In this document: piece after piece, positions 45,040-53,928 of the stretch
Numbering within the stretch: position 1 is the stretch's first letter
How the letters are laid out: each line of letters starts with the position of its first letter
Assembly (NCBI GenBank): GCA_024229515.1
Contig: JAAESI010000139.1
Coordinates: forward strand, 1-64,000
Direction: 5' to 3'
From: Pseudomonadota bacterium
GTDB lineage: Bacteria; Myxococcota_A; UBA796; UBA9615
Length of the DNA: 64,000 nt
Notes under the pieces: model-generated
Database searches by the model: none
Told to the model about the DNA's origin: nothing
Seen by the model: the letters and a program-made list of their open reading frames with translations, nothing else
Position numbers and translations under genes: made by a program

Positions 45040-46197
45040 ATGGAGTTCGACAAGATCCCAGTTCGCAGGCAGGTCACCCACCTCAACCGCCGGATCGAAG
45101 CGATCGCCAACCGGATGGTCCGGCGCGTAGACGGCACCAAGGGGCGCCTCCGGCTGGGGGGCCGGGCGGCTGCCTACGACGACGCCAACTACGAGTTCAT
45201 CGGCGGGGCGAGCGACGTCCTCCGCAAGAAGCACTACGACAAGAGCCTCCGGCTGCTGTGGAAGGCCGAGAAGCACGCGCCGTGGCTCAGCTTCTCCGAC
45301 AACAGCAAGGCCGAACGCGAACTCGAAGAGATGGCGCTCCGCTCGATGACCGACGAAGAGAAGGAGGCTCGCAAGCGCCTCTCGATGCCGGAGTTCAAGG
45401 AGCTGCTCAACCGCGAGTACACGGTCCGCCAGAAGGAGGCGATCGTCGCGGTGTTGTCGGCGATCGGTCACGGCGAGGCGTACGCGTGGCTCGTGTCGGC
45501 TTCGCTGCTGTCGGAGGTCAAGAGCACCGGCGCCCGCGCCGCGCTGACCATGCAGGTGATGGAGGAGGCCAAGCACTTCGTGGTGATGCGCGAGCTGCTC
45601 CAGGCGTTCGACGTGCCGATCCCGCGCCAGTCGGCGTGGGAGTACCTCTTCCTGGAGTGGGTCCTCAAGTCCGACGGCCTGGAGAAGTTCTTCGGCATGA
45701 ACGTCGCCGTCGAGGGCATCGCGCTCAGCTTCTTCGGGATGATGAGCACCATGCCGGGGCTCGAGATCCTGCGGCTGTTCCACCTGGACGAGTCCCGCCA
45801 CACCGCCCTGCCATCGAACTACTTCAAGGAGTTCCCGATGACCGAGTGGCAGAAGCGGAATCCGGTGGCCCGCTTGCGGCGGCTCAAGGTGATCCTCCCC
45901 GCCCTCGCGCTGATTCCGTACCTCGAGGACGATCTCGCCGAGCTGGGCATCGACGCGTTCGAGTTTGGCGGCTCGGTGCTGTCGAAGGTCTCGTTCCTGG
46001 CGGAGCGGGCCGGGTTCTACTTCCCGGTGCCGCGCTCGGTGCTGCTGCCGGTGCTCAACGGCCTGTTCAACGGCTACTGCAGGGTGACCCGGCCCGAGCA
46101 TGACCACCAGGCCTATACCGACGCCGACACGACCCGGGGAGACGCGGAGCGGGCGGTCGAGAAGGCGATCTTCTTCGGAGGCGCGGACGCCGCCTAG
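45040..46197 (+). CDS. Ferritin-like di-iron protein
   Basis: 385 residues. A four-helix di-iron pattern is visible: Glu146 (GHGEAYAW), Glu176-x-x-His179 (EEAKHF), Glu225 (VEGIAL) and Glu251-x-x-His254 (DESRHTALP). The C-terminal 100 residues contain a hydrophobic segment (VILPALALIPYL). Related proteins are di-iron oxygenases or desaturase-like enzymes rather than iron-storage ferritins; the reaction here is unknown. CGGAGG lies 6 nt upstream of the ATG. Confidence 0.85.
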   Translation: MEFDKIPVRRQVTHLNRRIEAIANRMVRRVDGTKGRLRLGGRAAAYDDANYEFIGGASDVLRKKHYDKSLRLLWKAEKHAPWLSFSDNSKAERELEEMALRSMTDEEKEARKRLSMPEFKELLNREYTVRQKEAIVAVLSAIGHGEAYAWLVSASLLSEVKSTGARAALTMQVMEEAKHFVVMRELLQAFDVPIPRQSAWEYLFLEWVLKSDGLEKFFGMNVAVEGIALSFFGMMSTMPGLEILRLFHLDESRHTALPSNYFKEFPMTEWQKRNPVARLRRLKVILPALALIPYLEDDLAELGIDAFEFGGSVLSKVSFLAERAGFYFPVPRSVLLPVLNGLFNGYCRVTRPEHDHQAYTDADTTRGDAERAVEKAIFFGGADAA

Positions 46198-46212
46198 CGC
46201 GAGTGACCTCGG

Positions 46213-46493
46213 TCACTTCGGGATCGCGAGCACCATCGGCTCCAGGAGGCCCACCGGGAGCGGCGACCAGACGTCTCCGAGCACCATCACCTCGCCGCCG
46301 GCGCGGCGGTAGCGGAGCATGCCGACCGCCTCGACCACCTGCTGCCAGGTCGTCCCCGGCGCGACCGCCAGCATGCGCCCTCCGCGTCCACACTGCTGAC
46401 GGGATCGGCGGCGTGAGCCGGGCCGAACAAGGCGACGCAAACCAGCAGAAGCGCCGCGGCTCGCGCGTACGCGGGGTGATTGATCCGTGGCAT
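46213..46493 (-). pseudogene. Small secreted protein, frameshifted
   Basis: Signal peptide MPRINHPAYARAAALLLVCV to FGPAHAADPVSSVDAEG, then near 46390 the frame changes to RMLAVAPGTTWQQVVEAVGM and GGEVMVLGDVWSPLPVG. About 93 residues if repaired. The second part vaguely resembles the periplasmic end of ExbD-type proteins (one strand, one helix, one strand), but this is weak. Located downstream of the disrupted gene 46589-47999 on the same strand, 95 nt away. Confidence 0.55.
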
Positions 46494-46588
46494 TCCGACT
46501 CCTCGCGCGTCCCCTGCCAGGAGGGGGCCGCCGCCGGCTCGCAGGCTACCCCAACGCCCCCTGCCGACCACCGGCTGGCCCGGGATGA

Positions 46589-47999
46589 CTACGGTGTGGT
46601 CCAGCCGGCGAACGTGTCGGGGGTCGAGCCGACGCTCCCCGGGATCTCGCCGGGGCCAGCAGCAGGTCCAGGTGCATCGCCGCGTCGTTGGCGGAGCCCT
46701 CGGGGCCGAGCACCGCGGAGGTGTCGATCGCGGCGGGGAGGGGGGGCCGTCGCTGCCGTTCGGACCGGTGGGGGCATAGCCGCCGTAGACGGGGCGGTAG
46801 CGGTCGTTCCACGCCTCGCCCGCGTTGAAGGCGAGCACGAAGAACACGTCGCTGGGCCAGTTCGAGGCGAGGAGGCCGCGGACGGCAGTGGCGTCGGTGT
46901 CGGGGCCGACATCCGCGCTGTCGAACGGCACCTCGACGGAGCGGAAGCTCGAGAGCGTGCCGCCCGTCACCCTGCCCGCTCCGAGCACGCAGCTGGTGTA
47001 GCTGTCGGCGTTGGGGGAGCTCCACACGAGCTGGTTCCCCCGGCGGAACTCGAAGCCGCCCTCGTCCGTGGTCTCGATCGTCGCGAGGTGGGTGGCGGTC
47101 CACGCGCCCCCGCTGAAGTGGATGAAGCTGAACCGGAAGTACAGCCTCCCTTCGTCGTCCCCGGGGGCCCGGCGCGCATACAGCAGGGTCACCAAGTCCG
47201 CGGAGCGCGTGTAGACGAGCACGACCTAGTCGCCGAGGGGGTCGCCCTCGACCCCGGTGCCCAGTCGGGCCGCGTAGAGGGTCGTGTCGGCGCCCGGGGC
47301 CACGCCGCTGGCGTCGACGACGAAGTCGACGGCGGCCTCCGCGCCCGGCGTCGCGCCTTAGCTGTCCTCCACCAGTCCGAACCAGCCCGGGATCTGCACG
47401 CTGTCGACGCTGCTGTCCACGGTGACGTCGGGGTGGGTGCTCTCCAGGTCGATGTCGACCCAACCGTTGACCCCTTCGATGTGCAGGTCGACGGCCGCCG
47501 CGGCGCCGAGGACGCTGTCGGAGCCACCGCCGACGAACGCCGCGTTGACCACGCCGCCGTTCTTGCGCCTCGGATCCCCGTCGCCGTCGAACGGGGCGGA
47601 GCCCTCGGCGTCCTCGAAGTAGCCGCCGCTCATGTCCTCGCGGAACGGCATCCACCCGGTGGACGCCCCCGGCGCGATGGTCTCGCCTTCGAGGTCGAAG
47701 GTCTCAGCCTCCGGGGCGTCGCCGGACCAGCCGATCCAGTTTCGGAGCAGGACGGCCTGATCGTGGGGATCTGCGACGTTGTCGAGCAGGTCCTGGAACA
47801 GCGTCTCGTCGATGCCGCCGTCGTCGATCGCGGAGCGGGCCCCGCTGTCGGACGAGCCGCCCGGACCGTCGGTCGGCACGATCGACTGGACGATCTCCGT
47901 GTAGGTGGCCAGATCGACCGAGCTGCCCGCGCAGCCGGCCGCTGCGGGCGCGAGGATCAGCAGGGAGCAGACCAGCAGCGTCTTCTCGATCGGGACCAT
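46589..47999 (-). pseudogene. Lipoprotein gene with two in-frame stops and two frameshifts
   Basis: ATG 47999 (GGAGG upstream) begins MVPIEKTLLVCSLLILAPAAAGC, a lipobox. Translation stops at TAA 47358-47360 (VEDS-stop) but the same frame continues as good coding sequence (GATPGAEAAVDFVVDASGV) to a second in-frame TAG just before 47225 (GD-stop-VVLVYTRSADLV), then through GGAWTATHLATIETTDEGGF and SSNWPSDVFFVLAFNAGEAW-like sequence. Near 46735-46745 (C7 run) and 46655 the frame changes twice more, ending GEIPGSVGSTPDTFAGW. Repaired length is about 470 residues, beta-rich, unrecognised. Both stops are one G-to-T change from Glu codons. Confidence 0.75.
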
Positions 48000-48232
48000 G
48001 GGGACCTCCGGCGACCTGTGCGGCGATTCGACGCTATCAGCGACCGGGCCGGGCCGAAGTGACGCATCCCAGCGGCGGCGGCGGTGCTCCTCGCGACCGG
48101 GTTCTGCACAGTCGTCGATCGAGGAGCTCGACGAGTACGTCGGCGGTCGGTAGCGCCCGCCGCGTCGGCAACCCCGCTCCAGCAGCACTCGTCGCCACGG
48201 CCGTGCGTTCTCGTTCAGAGCGTGAGTACGCG

Positions 48233-48238
48233 TAGAGT
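48233..48238 (+). promoter_or_regulatory. TAnnnT -10 box, leadered class
   Basis: TAGAGT, 17 nt containing GACGGAGG, then ATG 48256. Confidence 0.45.
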
Positions 48239-48255
48239 CTCTTGACGGAGGTGGC

Positions 48256-49440
48256 ATGAAGATCCTGGACCTGGACGGAACCGCCTACGAACGCGGTCAG
48301 CAGCAGGCGTCCGCGTTGCGCGAGGGATTCGACGGCCTCCTGCGCTCCATCTTGCAGTCGCCCGAGTGGCAGGAGCACGGTCCCCCCGCGATGCCGAAGT
48401 TCCTCCTGTGGGGCGCCCTCGGGGCCGCCGGTCGGACCCTGACCCGGCCGTCGGTGCGGCGGCTGCTGCCCAACCAGGCGGACCGGATCCGGGGGCTCGC
48501 CGCGGGGCTCAGCGTGAGCGAGTCCTTCGCGTGGGGCGTGCAGTTCCTCGAGATCGTGTTCTGCCAGGCCGGCAGCAGCCTCGCTCCTCCGCCCCCGGTC
48601 GGCTGCACGGTGGTGCTCGCTCCGCCGTCAGCGACCCGGTCGGGGCACACCCTCACGGGCCGAAACTACGACTTCCCCTACCTCCTGCAGGACCACCAGG
48701 TGATCCGCCGGGAGCGCCCCTCGGAGCCCGACCGCCTGGCGACGACGACCATCACGCAGGTGGTCCTGGGGGGCGCCCACCAGGGGATCAACGAGGCCGG
48801 CGTCACGCTGTCGGGCAACAACGCCCGGCTCTGGCGGGGGCCGCACCTGCGCATGCGCGGCGTCCCCCTGTCGCTCCTGCTGCAGGAGGTGCTTGAGACC
48901 TGCCGAACCGCCGAGGAGGCGCGGAGGCGAGTGGTCGCCTTCGACGTCGGCCGCTCCAACGCCGGCTTCGTCGCGATCGCGGACCCGTCGGGCGACGCCT
49001 GCGTCGTCGAGCTGACGGCCCAGGGGACTCGGGTCCGCCACCCGGACGAGGCCGGCGTGCTGGCGCAGGCCAACGACTTCGTCCTCATGGAGGAGGCCAA
49101 CGTGCCCGAAGGGACCCGCTGGACCGTCAAGGGGATGGAGAACGTCGAGTACCTCATCGGCTCACGGGCCCGGCGGGAGGCGGCGGCCGCGCAGATGACC
49201 GCGGACGCCGGTGACGTGACGGTCGAGTCGATCCAGGCGGTCCTGCGGGACCACGCTGGCGCCGACGGCGGGGGCCACGGCACGGTCTGCTGCCACGGCA
49301 CCTCCGGCGGGACCCTCTCCAGCATGGTCGTGGACACCGGGAGCCTGGAGATGTGGGTGGCCGAGGGGGCTCCCTGCGAAGCGGAGTACGAAGCCGTCCC
49401 GTTCCGAGCGGCGTCCCCGGGGGGGAACGTGCTGCCGTAG
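48256..49440 (+). CDS. C45-type (acyl-CoA:6-APA acyltransferase-like) NTN hydrolase
   Basis: 394 residues. PPPPVGCTVV contains the conserved Gly116-Cys117 self-cleavage site, with Cys117 becoming the N-terminal nucleophile; GRNYDFPY, GGAHQGINEAGVTLSGNN and HPDEAGVLAQANDFV complete the fold. The family processes amide bonds of beta-lactam or acyl-amino-acid type compounds. No secretion signal is visible. GGAGGTGGC precedes ATG 48256. It is divergent from the broken lipoprotein, and the 256 nt between them hold no intact gene. Confidence 0.88.
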   Translation: MKILDLDGTAYERGQQQASALREGFDGLLRSILQSPEWQEHGPPAMPKFLLWGALGAAGRTLTRPSVRRLLPNQADRIRGLAAGLSVSESFAWGVQFLEIVFCQAGSSLAPPPPVGCTVVLAPPSATRSGHTLTGRNYDFPYLLQDHQVIRRERPSEPDRLATTTITQVVLGGAHQGINEAGVTLSGNNARLWRGPHLRMRGVPLSLLLQEVLETCRTAEEARRRVVAFDVGRSNAGFVAIADPSGDACVVELTAQGTRVRHPDEAGVLAQANDFVLMEEANVPEGTRWTVKGMENVEYLIGSRARREAAAAQMTADAGDVTVESIQAVLRDHAGADGGGHGTVCCHGTSGGTLSSMVVDTGSLEMWVAEGAPCEAEYEAVPFRAASPGGNVLP

Positions 49441-49469
49441 CTCCTCGCGGGGAGGTCCCAGGGCCGGAG

Positions 49470-50102
49470 CTAGTCACCGCACTCTGCGCTCAACGAGGCG
49501 GGAGGCGCTGTCGGCATCGCCGACTCACAGCCGCTGACCACGACGTCGAAGAGGCTGTACCAGCAGATGTCGAGACCGAGACCGCCGAAGTAGCGGTCGC
49601 TGTCCGCGCCACCGACCAGGGTGTCCCCGTCCTTCTTGCCGTAGAGCTTGTCCTGCCCCCCGTTGCCGCACAGGAGGTCATCGCCCTCGTTGCCCTTGAT
49701 GGTGTCGTCTCCCTCGCCCCCGCGGAGCAGGTCGTCGCCAGTGCCACCGCGCAGGTCGTCCGCGCCGTCGCCTCCGAGGAGGAAGTCCGCGTCGCCGCCG
49801 CCCTCGAGGAGGTCGTTGTCGTCGCCGCCGTTGAGGGTCTCGGCGAAGTCACCGCCGTACAGCTCGTCGTCCCCCTCGCTCCCGGACAGCGACAACTGCC
49901 CGTACCCGCCGCAGGCCGGCATCGTGGTGTACGTCGCGTCGCGCACGTCGTTGCCGCCGTCGCCATCGGCGCTGTCCGTGCCGTCGTTCGCCTCGATCCA
50001 GTCGTGGCCACCGTCGCCGTCAGGAGTAGCTCGCAAGCCCGCGGCGCCGGGACCGCAGGAGGTCAGGACGGCGCAGAGCAGGAAGAGGAGGGAGCGACGC
50101 AC
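49470..50102 (-). CDS. RTX (hemolysin-type calcium-binding) repeat lipoprotein
   Basis: 210 residues from GTG 50102, chosen because of a TACAAT box 7 nt upstream and because it directly starts the signal VRRSLLFLLCAVLTSC (lipobox). About six GGxGxDxLx nonapeptides follow (GSEGDDELYGGD, NGGDDNDLLEGG, GGDGADDLRGGTGDDLLRGG, KGNEGDDLLCGNGG), forming a calcium beta-roll. The C-terminus has Cys pairs (DICWYS, SGCESA, AECGD). A lipid-anchored RTX protein, rather than a type I secreted one, is unusual but plausible. Confidence 0.85.
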   Translation of the reverse strand: MRRSLLFLLCAVLTSCGPGAAGLRATPDGDGGHDWIEANDGTDSADGDGGNDVRDATYTTMPACGGYGQLSLSGSEGDDELYGGDFAETLNGGDDNDLLEGGGDADFLLGGDGADDLRGGTGDDLLRGGEGDDTIKGNEGDDLLCGNGGQDKLYGKKDGDTLVGGADSDRYFGGLGLDICWYSLFDVVVSGCESAMPTAPPASLSAECGD

Positions 50103-50109
50103 GCCGAGG

Positions 50110-50115
50110 ATTGTA
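50110..50115 (-). promoter_or_regulatory. TAnnnT -10 box before RTX lipoprotein gene
   Basis: TACAAT on the minus strand, 7 nt, then GTG 50102; decides the start. Confidence 0.5.
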
Positions 50116-50142
50116 TTCCCTGTCAGCCCGGCGGGCGGGGCG

Positions 50143-50871
50143 TCAATCAGGGACCGGCTCCAAGAACGTGAAGTCGTCCAGGGCGACGTCTTCACTTTCG
50201 TTCAGCCCGGCCCACTCATCCCCGTTGACGATGTCGATCTGCCGGATGGCCGGCCCTGGCCTGCCGTCTGCGTCGGTCGCGACGAAGCCGAGGAAGGTCG
50301 CACCTCCTCCGTTGCTCTCCACTCCCATGAGTTCGTCGAGTTCGACCATTCCCGCGCCCAGGATCCTCATCCCACTGGGGCCTCGGTCGGGCCGATCGGC
50401 GTCCACGAACATCGCTGAGAAGGCCGCCACGCCGGCGCCCACGCCGCCCACGGAGAAGGTGACCGTGGTCTCGTGCCCGCCCTCGTCGTTGCCCTCGGCC
50501 ATGGGCCCGGGCGCGTACAGGTTGGGCTCAGACGGGGCGTCTTCGAAGTCGTCGGGGAGCCCGAAGTCCGTGTGCACGTACTGCTCGCCGTCCCCCTCGA
50601 TGCGGATCCCGTGGGATGCGAGGTAGCGTTCGGCGTCGATCGACACGGGGTCGTCGCCGTCGGCGTCGACATCGTCGAAGTCGACGGTGAGCAGGCAGCT
50701 GAAGCCGACCAGCGCGTCCTCGAAGTCGTCCGGATCCTCGTAGGCCTGGACGGTGACGTCGGCGGGGTCGGCGAAGATCGCTCCGTCACAGACATCGCCG
50801 GCCGGGCATCCGGCGAGGGCCATGCAGGCGATGGTCAGAGTGTAGGGCGGACGTACGGAGACTCGATGCAT
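50143..50871 (-). CDS. Lipoprotein with PEP-CTERM-like beta-sandwich domain
   Basis: 242 residues. Signal ends ACMALAGC (lipobox). The mature part contains LLTVDFDDVDADGDDPVS, GIRIEGDGEQYVHTDFG, GGVGAGVAAFSAMFVDAD and the closing VALDDFTFLEPVP, a pattern seen in exported choice-of-anchor beta-sandwich proteins where the last strand reads xxlDdftf. GGGGGAG precedes ATG 50871, and TACACT lies 18 nt upstream. Ligand unknown. Confidence 0.78.
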   Translation of the reverse strand: MHRVSVRPPYTLTIACMALAGCPAGDVCDGAIFADPADVTVQAYEDPDDFEDALVGFSCLLTVDFDDVDADGDDPVSIDAERYLASHGIRIEGDGEQYVHTDFGLPDDFEDAPSEPNLYAPGPMAEGNDEGGHETTVTFSVGGVGAGVAAFSAMFVDADRPDRGPSGMRILGAGMVELDELMGVESNGGGATFLGFVATDADGRPGPAIRQIDIVNGDEWAGLNESEDVALDDFTFLEPVPD

Positions 50872-50889
50872 GGCTCCCCCAATCTCCGC

Positions 50890-50895
50890 AGTGTA
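50890..50895 (-). promoter_or_regulatory. TAnnnT -10 box, leadered class
   Basis: TACACT on the minus strand, 18 nt containing GGGGGAG, then ATG 50871. Confidence 0.4.
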
Positions 50896-50963
50896 CCGCG
50901 AAGGACGACGCGACTCGCTTCGTTGTTGCTTGCCGTCCGCTGACTCGTCGCGCCGGACGGTCG

Positions 50964-51193
50964 CTACCGCAACGTCCATGCGGCGACGGGGTCTCCCGCG
51001 AGCAGGTGGTAAGCGCCCCCCATGGCCGGACCCCCATCGTTCGATGGGGGATTGCGCCAGATTGTACTGGGGATTGGACTCCAAATCGTAATAGTTGTTT
51101 GGAAGCCACCAGGGCATGACAGGGGCCCACCCGAGATTCAACTTGTCCGCGTTCTGCCAACCTTGAGAGGTGATTGACTCGGAGAAATAAACG
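50964..51193 (-). pseudogene. 3' fragment of an unidentified gene
   Basis: The space between the two lipoprotein genes is not empty. The minus strand reads NADKLNLGWAPVMPWWLP, NNYYDLESNPQYNLAQSPIE and, after adjusting one G in the run at about 51019-51024, GGAYHLLAGDPVAAWTLR followed by TAG at 50964. Composition (Asn, Tyr, Trp, Pro) is protein-like and the DNA is more AT-rich than its surroundings. There is no start; the fragment is cut off at the PPC lipoprotein start. Family not recognised. Confidence 0.55.
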
Positions 51194-53088
51194 TTGAGGC
51201 TTCCCGCACTTCCGATGCTGTTCGCGCTGGCCGCCTGCGCGGCTCCTTCATCGTCCTCGACCGAGGGCGCCCCGGGCGCTGAGTCGGCGCCCGTGGAGCC
51301 GGCCTCGAACCCCGGCGCCCCCGCCTGCATCGACGACCGCCTCGAGCCGGCGGACGGATCGGACCGGGTCGTGTCGCTCGAGGTGGGCGGGTACGCCGAC
51401 CTGGTCCTGTGCGCGGGGACCTGGACACGTACCGGATCCAAGTCCCCGCGGGCACCTGGCTGAACGCCGACCTCCTTCGCGCAGACAATGCCTGGAGATT
51501 GGATCTCGGGCCCGAGCTCGCAGCCGACGTCATCACGGGCGAGATGAGCGGTGGCGCGGTGCGGGCCGGCGTGTGGATCGAGGAACCGCAGGGGGTGCAG
51601 GTCACCGTGTCCCTACCAGGAGCGGACGAGGCGACCGGGTACGACCTCGTCCTCAGCTTTTGCTCGCCTGACGCGAGCGAGCCCGACAACGGCCCCGAGA
51701 CCGCGGCCCCGACGGGCCCCTTCTCCAACTTCGACCGCACGCTGTGCAGCCCCGCCGACGAGGACTGGCACAGGCTGGACGCGCTCGCATCGGACATCCT
51801 CGTCGTCGCGCGGGCGTGGTTCCCCGAACAGGAGGGGGACATCGACCTGTACCTGTTCGGGCCCGACCTCGAGTTGCTGGCCGTCGGTGGGAACGAGGGT
51901 CCGCTCGAGTCCATCGTGCACGTGACGCATGCGCCGGGAACCCACTTCCTGCGCGTCGTGCTCGCACCCGAGCGGGAGATCTCGGGGCTGAACTACGACC
52001 TCGACCTGGGGCTCGAGGCGGTGCCATCGGAGTGCGAGGCCGACGTGTTCGAGCCCAATGATTCGCCTGCGACGGGCCGCATGCTGATGTCGACGATCTA
52101 CGAAGATCTCACCGCCTGCCCCGAGGACGAGGACCACTTCGTCCTCCCCCTGGGCGCCGGCGACGAGGTCGAGCTTCAGCTGGACTTCTTCGACGACGAA
52201 GGTGACCTCGACCTCCTCGTCTTCGACCCCGCAGGCGGCCTGATCGCGTCGGCGGAATCGCAATCCGACGACGAAGCGCTCGCGTTCGTCGCCGAGCAGG
52301 ACGGCTTGCACCGGGTCGAGGTCGTGCTCGCGGCGGATCGTGGCGGCATGCCGGGGAACCGCTACGGCATCGCCGTGGAGGGGGGCGGGTCGGTCTGCGC
52401 TCCCGATCCCTTCGAGCCGAACGACACCCCCGAGGCAGCGCCCCCGGTTCCCTCCGGCGACTACCGAGATCAAACGGTCTGTCCGTCGGACGACGACTGG
52501 TACCTGCTGGAGTTGGGGTTCGGCGAAGAGGTCATCATCAACATCGGCTACGACCCCGGCGAAGGGGACGTCGACGGCTTCCTCTACGCCCCCGACGGGG
52601 CCCTCGCGGCCGAGGGAACGACCGGCGGCAACGAGACGTTCGCCTACGACGTGGCCGAGTCGGGCCTCTACCTCCTGCACATCGTGCTCGCGGAAGAGGC
52701 CGGCGCCGTGCCGGGGACCGTGTACGACTTCGGGGTGCTCTCCATCCCCACCTCGAACTGTTCGCCGGACGCATACGAGCCGAACGAGTCGCAGGGTTCG
52801 GCCTTCCCCCTCGGGGTCGGGCTCTACCCCGGCGCGACTGCCTGCACGGGCGAGGTCGACTGGTACAGGGTCGATCTCCCTCCCGAGGGCGGCACCGCGA
52901 TCATCACGCGGTCCGCTGGCGATGGGTTCGTGACGGCGGGTACCTACGACGCCACCGGTGAACTCGTGGGGAAGACGGCCCTCGCTGACGAGGAGGACGC
53001 GCTGCTCGAGCTCGGGGGCGGCACCCAGTGGCTGGCGATCGAGGCCGAAGCCGTCGAGTTGGTCTACGGCGTCGAGCTGATCTACTAA
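51194..53088 (+). pseudogene. Lipoprotein with four PPC-type domains, one frameshift
   Basis: TTG 51194 begins MRLPALPMLFALAAC (lipobox) followed by a Ser/Ala/Pro linker and ACIDDRLEPADGSDRVVSL. At the G4 run 51415-51418 one G is missing: G5 gives LCAGDLDTYRIQVPAGTWL. The remainder (about 555 residues) holds four bacterial pre-peptidase C-terminal domains, each opening with Cys...EPNDxP (DASEPDNGPETA, DVFEPNDSPATG, DPFEPNDTPEAA, DAYEPNESQGSA) and continuing DxDxFxL. These are export-associated, calcium-binding adhesion modules. Apart from the single base the gene looks healthy. Confidence 0.8.
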
Positions 53089-53504
53089 CGCCCCGCGGGG
53101 CGCCCCGGGGAGGGGCACTTCAGGACACCCTCGCCGCCAGGGTGGCGCGGGGCGCACCGCCTCGGGGAACTTGGGGACACCCTCGCCGCCAGGGTGGCGC
53201 GGGGCGCACCGCCTGGGGGCACTTCAGGACACCCTCGCCGCCAGGGTCCCGCCCAGTGTGCGGACTCGGGGACCTACGAGCGCGAGGATTCTGGACCTCG
53301 TGATCGGCACAAGCCCCCCAGCCCGGGGCCTCGCCTTGTGCGCTTCGCTGGATCCGTCCTTTCGAGGACTGTCCCCCCGGAGGTGGACAGCTGTGTTCCA
53401 GGCGGGTGCAGGGTCGTCGCTCGCAGGCGCGCGCCGCCAGCCACTGTGTCCACATCCCCCCAACGGCTGAGTCCCGCAAAGGCACCTCAGTGAAGGAACA
53501 CCGG
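53089..53504. repeat. Non-coding space with palindrome and three 52-bp direct repeats
   Basis: CGCCCCGCGGGGCG (53089-53102) directly follows the PPC gene stop. GGACACCCTCGCCGCCAGGG occurs at 53123, 53175 and 53227, i.e. exact 52-bp spacing; copies 1 and 2 continue TGGCGCGGGGCGCACCGCCT identically, while copy 3 diverges after the first 20 bases. Each core contains ACCCT-7 nt-AGGGT, able to fold. Farther on are GCACAAG/CTTGTGC (53307/53335) and CTGTCC/GGACAG inverted repeats. No gene is seen here; open frames across it are repeat artefacts. Confidence 0.75.
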
Positions 53505-53928
53505 ATGCGATCGATCCCTCCTGCCCTCCTCGCCCTCGCGCTCGCCCTCGCGCTCGTCGGGTGCCCCGATGACGACGACGACGCCACCGACGACGACGAC
53601 GTCACCGACGACGACGACGACGACGACGTCCCCGAGGACTGGGACTGGCGAATCGACGAGCCCGTCGCCGACGGCTGCGTGAACATGGAGGACGGCAGTG
53701 TCAGCCCCGAGTTCAGCGACCAATGCCTGCTCTACCTGGCCCAGGGCGGGAACATCGATCTGATGGGCATCGGGGATCCATTCGCGGGCACGGGCAGCCT
53801 GTGCGCGGAGACCGAGGACGGATGGACCCCCAGTGGTGAGTACGAGAGCCTGGCGGCGATGCCGGACACGCCCGCTTGCGACGGCGACGAATGGAACGTC
53901 TGGGGCGACTACGTCGAGGGCCGCGGGC
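53505..53928 (+). pseudogene. Poly-Asp lipoprotein, truncated at 3' end
   Basis: MRSIPPALLALALALALVGC is a lipobox signal, followed at once by DDDDDATDDDDVTDDDDDDD, the same linker as at 16.7 kb, then WDWRIDEPVADGCVNMEDG and CDGDEWNVWGDYVEG. Convincing sequence stops about 53928, where the coding frame switches to a DNA-binding protein gene. AAGGAACACC precedes ATG 53505. The end of the domain is lost, apparently by a deletion joining two genes. Confidence 0.7.

Noticed and set aside
47905-48153. Plus-strand open frame ending SSIEELDEYVGGR
   Set aside because: The ending looks protein-like, but the rest is antisense to the broken lipoprotein and there is no start or homology cue; too short to support even as a relic.
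53101-53250. CRISPR array
   Set aside because: The three 52-bp units are directly adjacent with no variable spacers, and no cas-like gene is present.
53028-53493. Several short open frames across the repeat region on both strands
   Set aside because: They exist only because the repeat lacks stops; no start signals, no protein-like composition.
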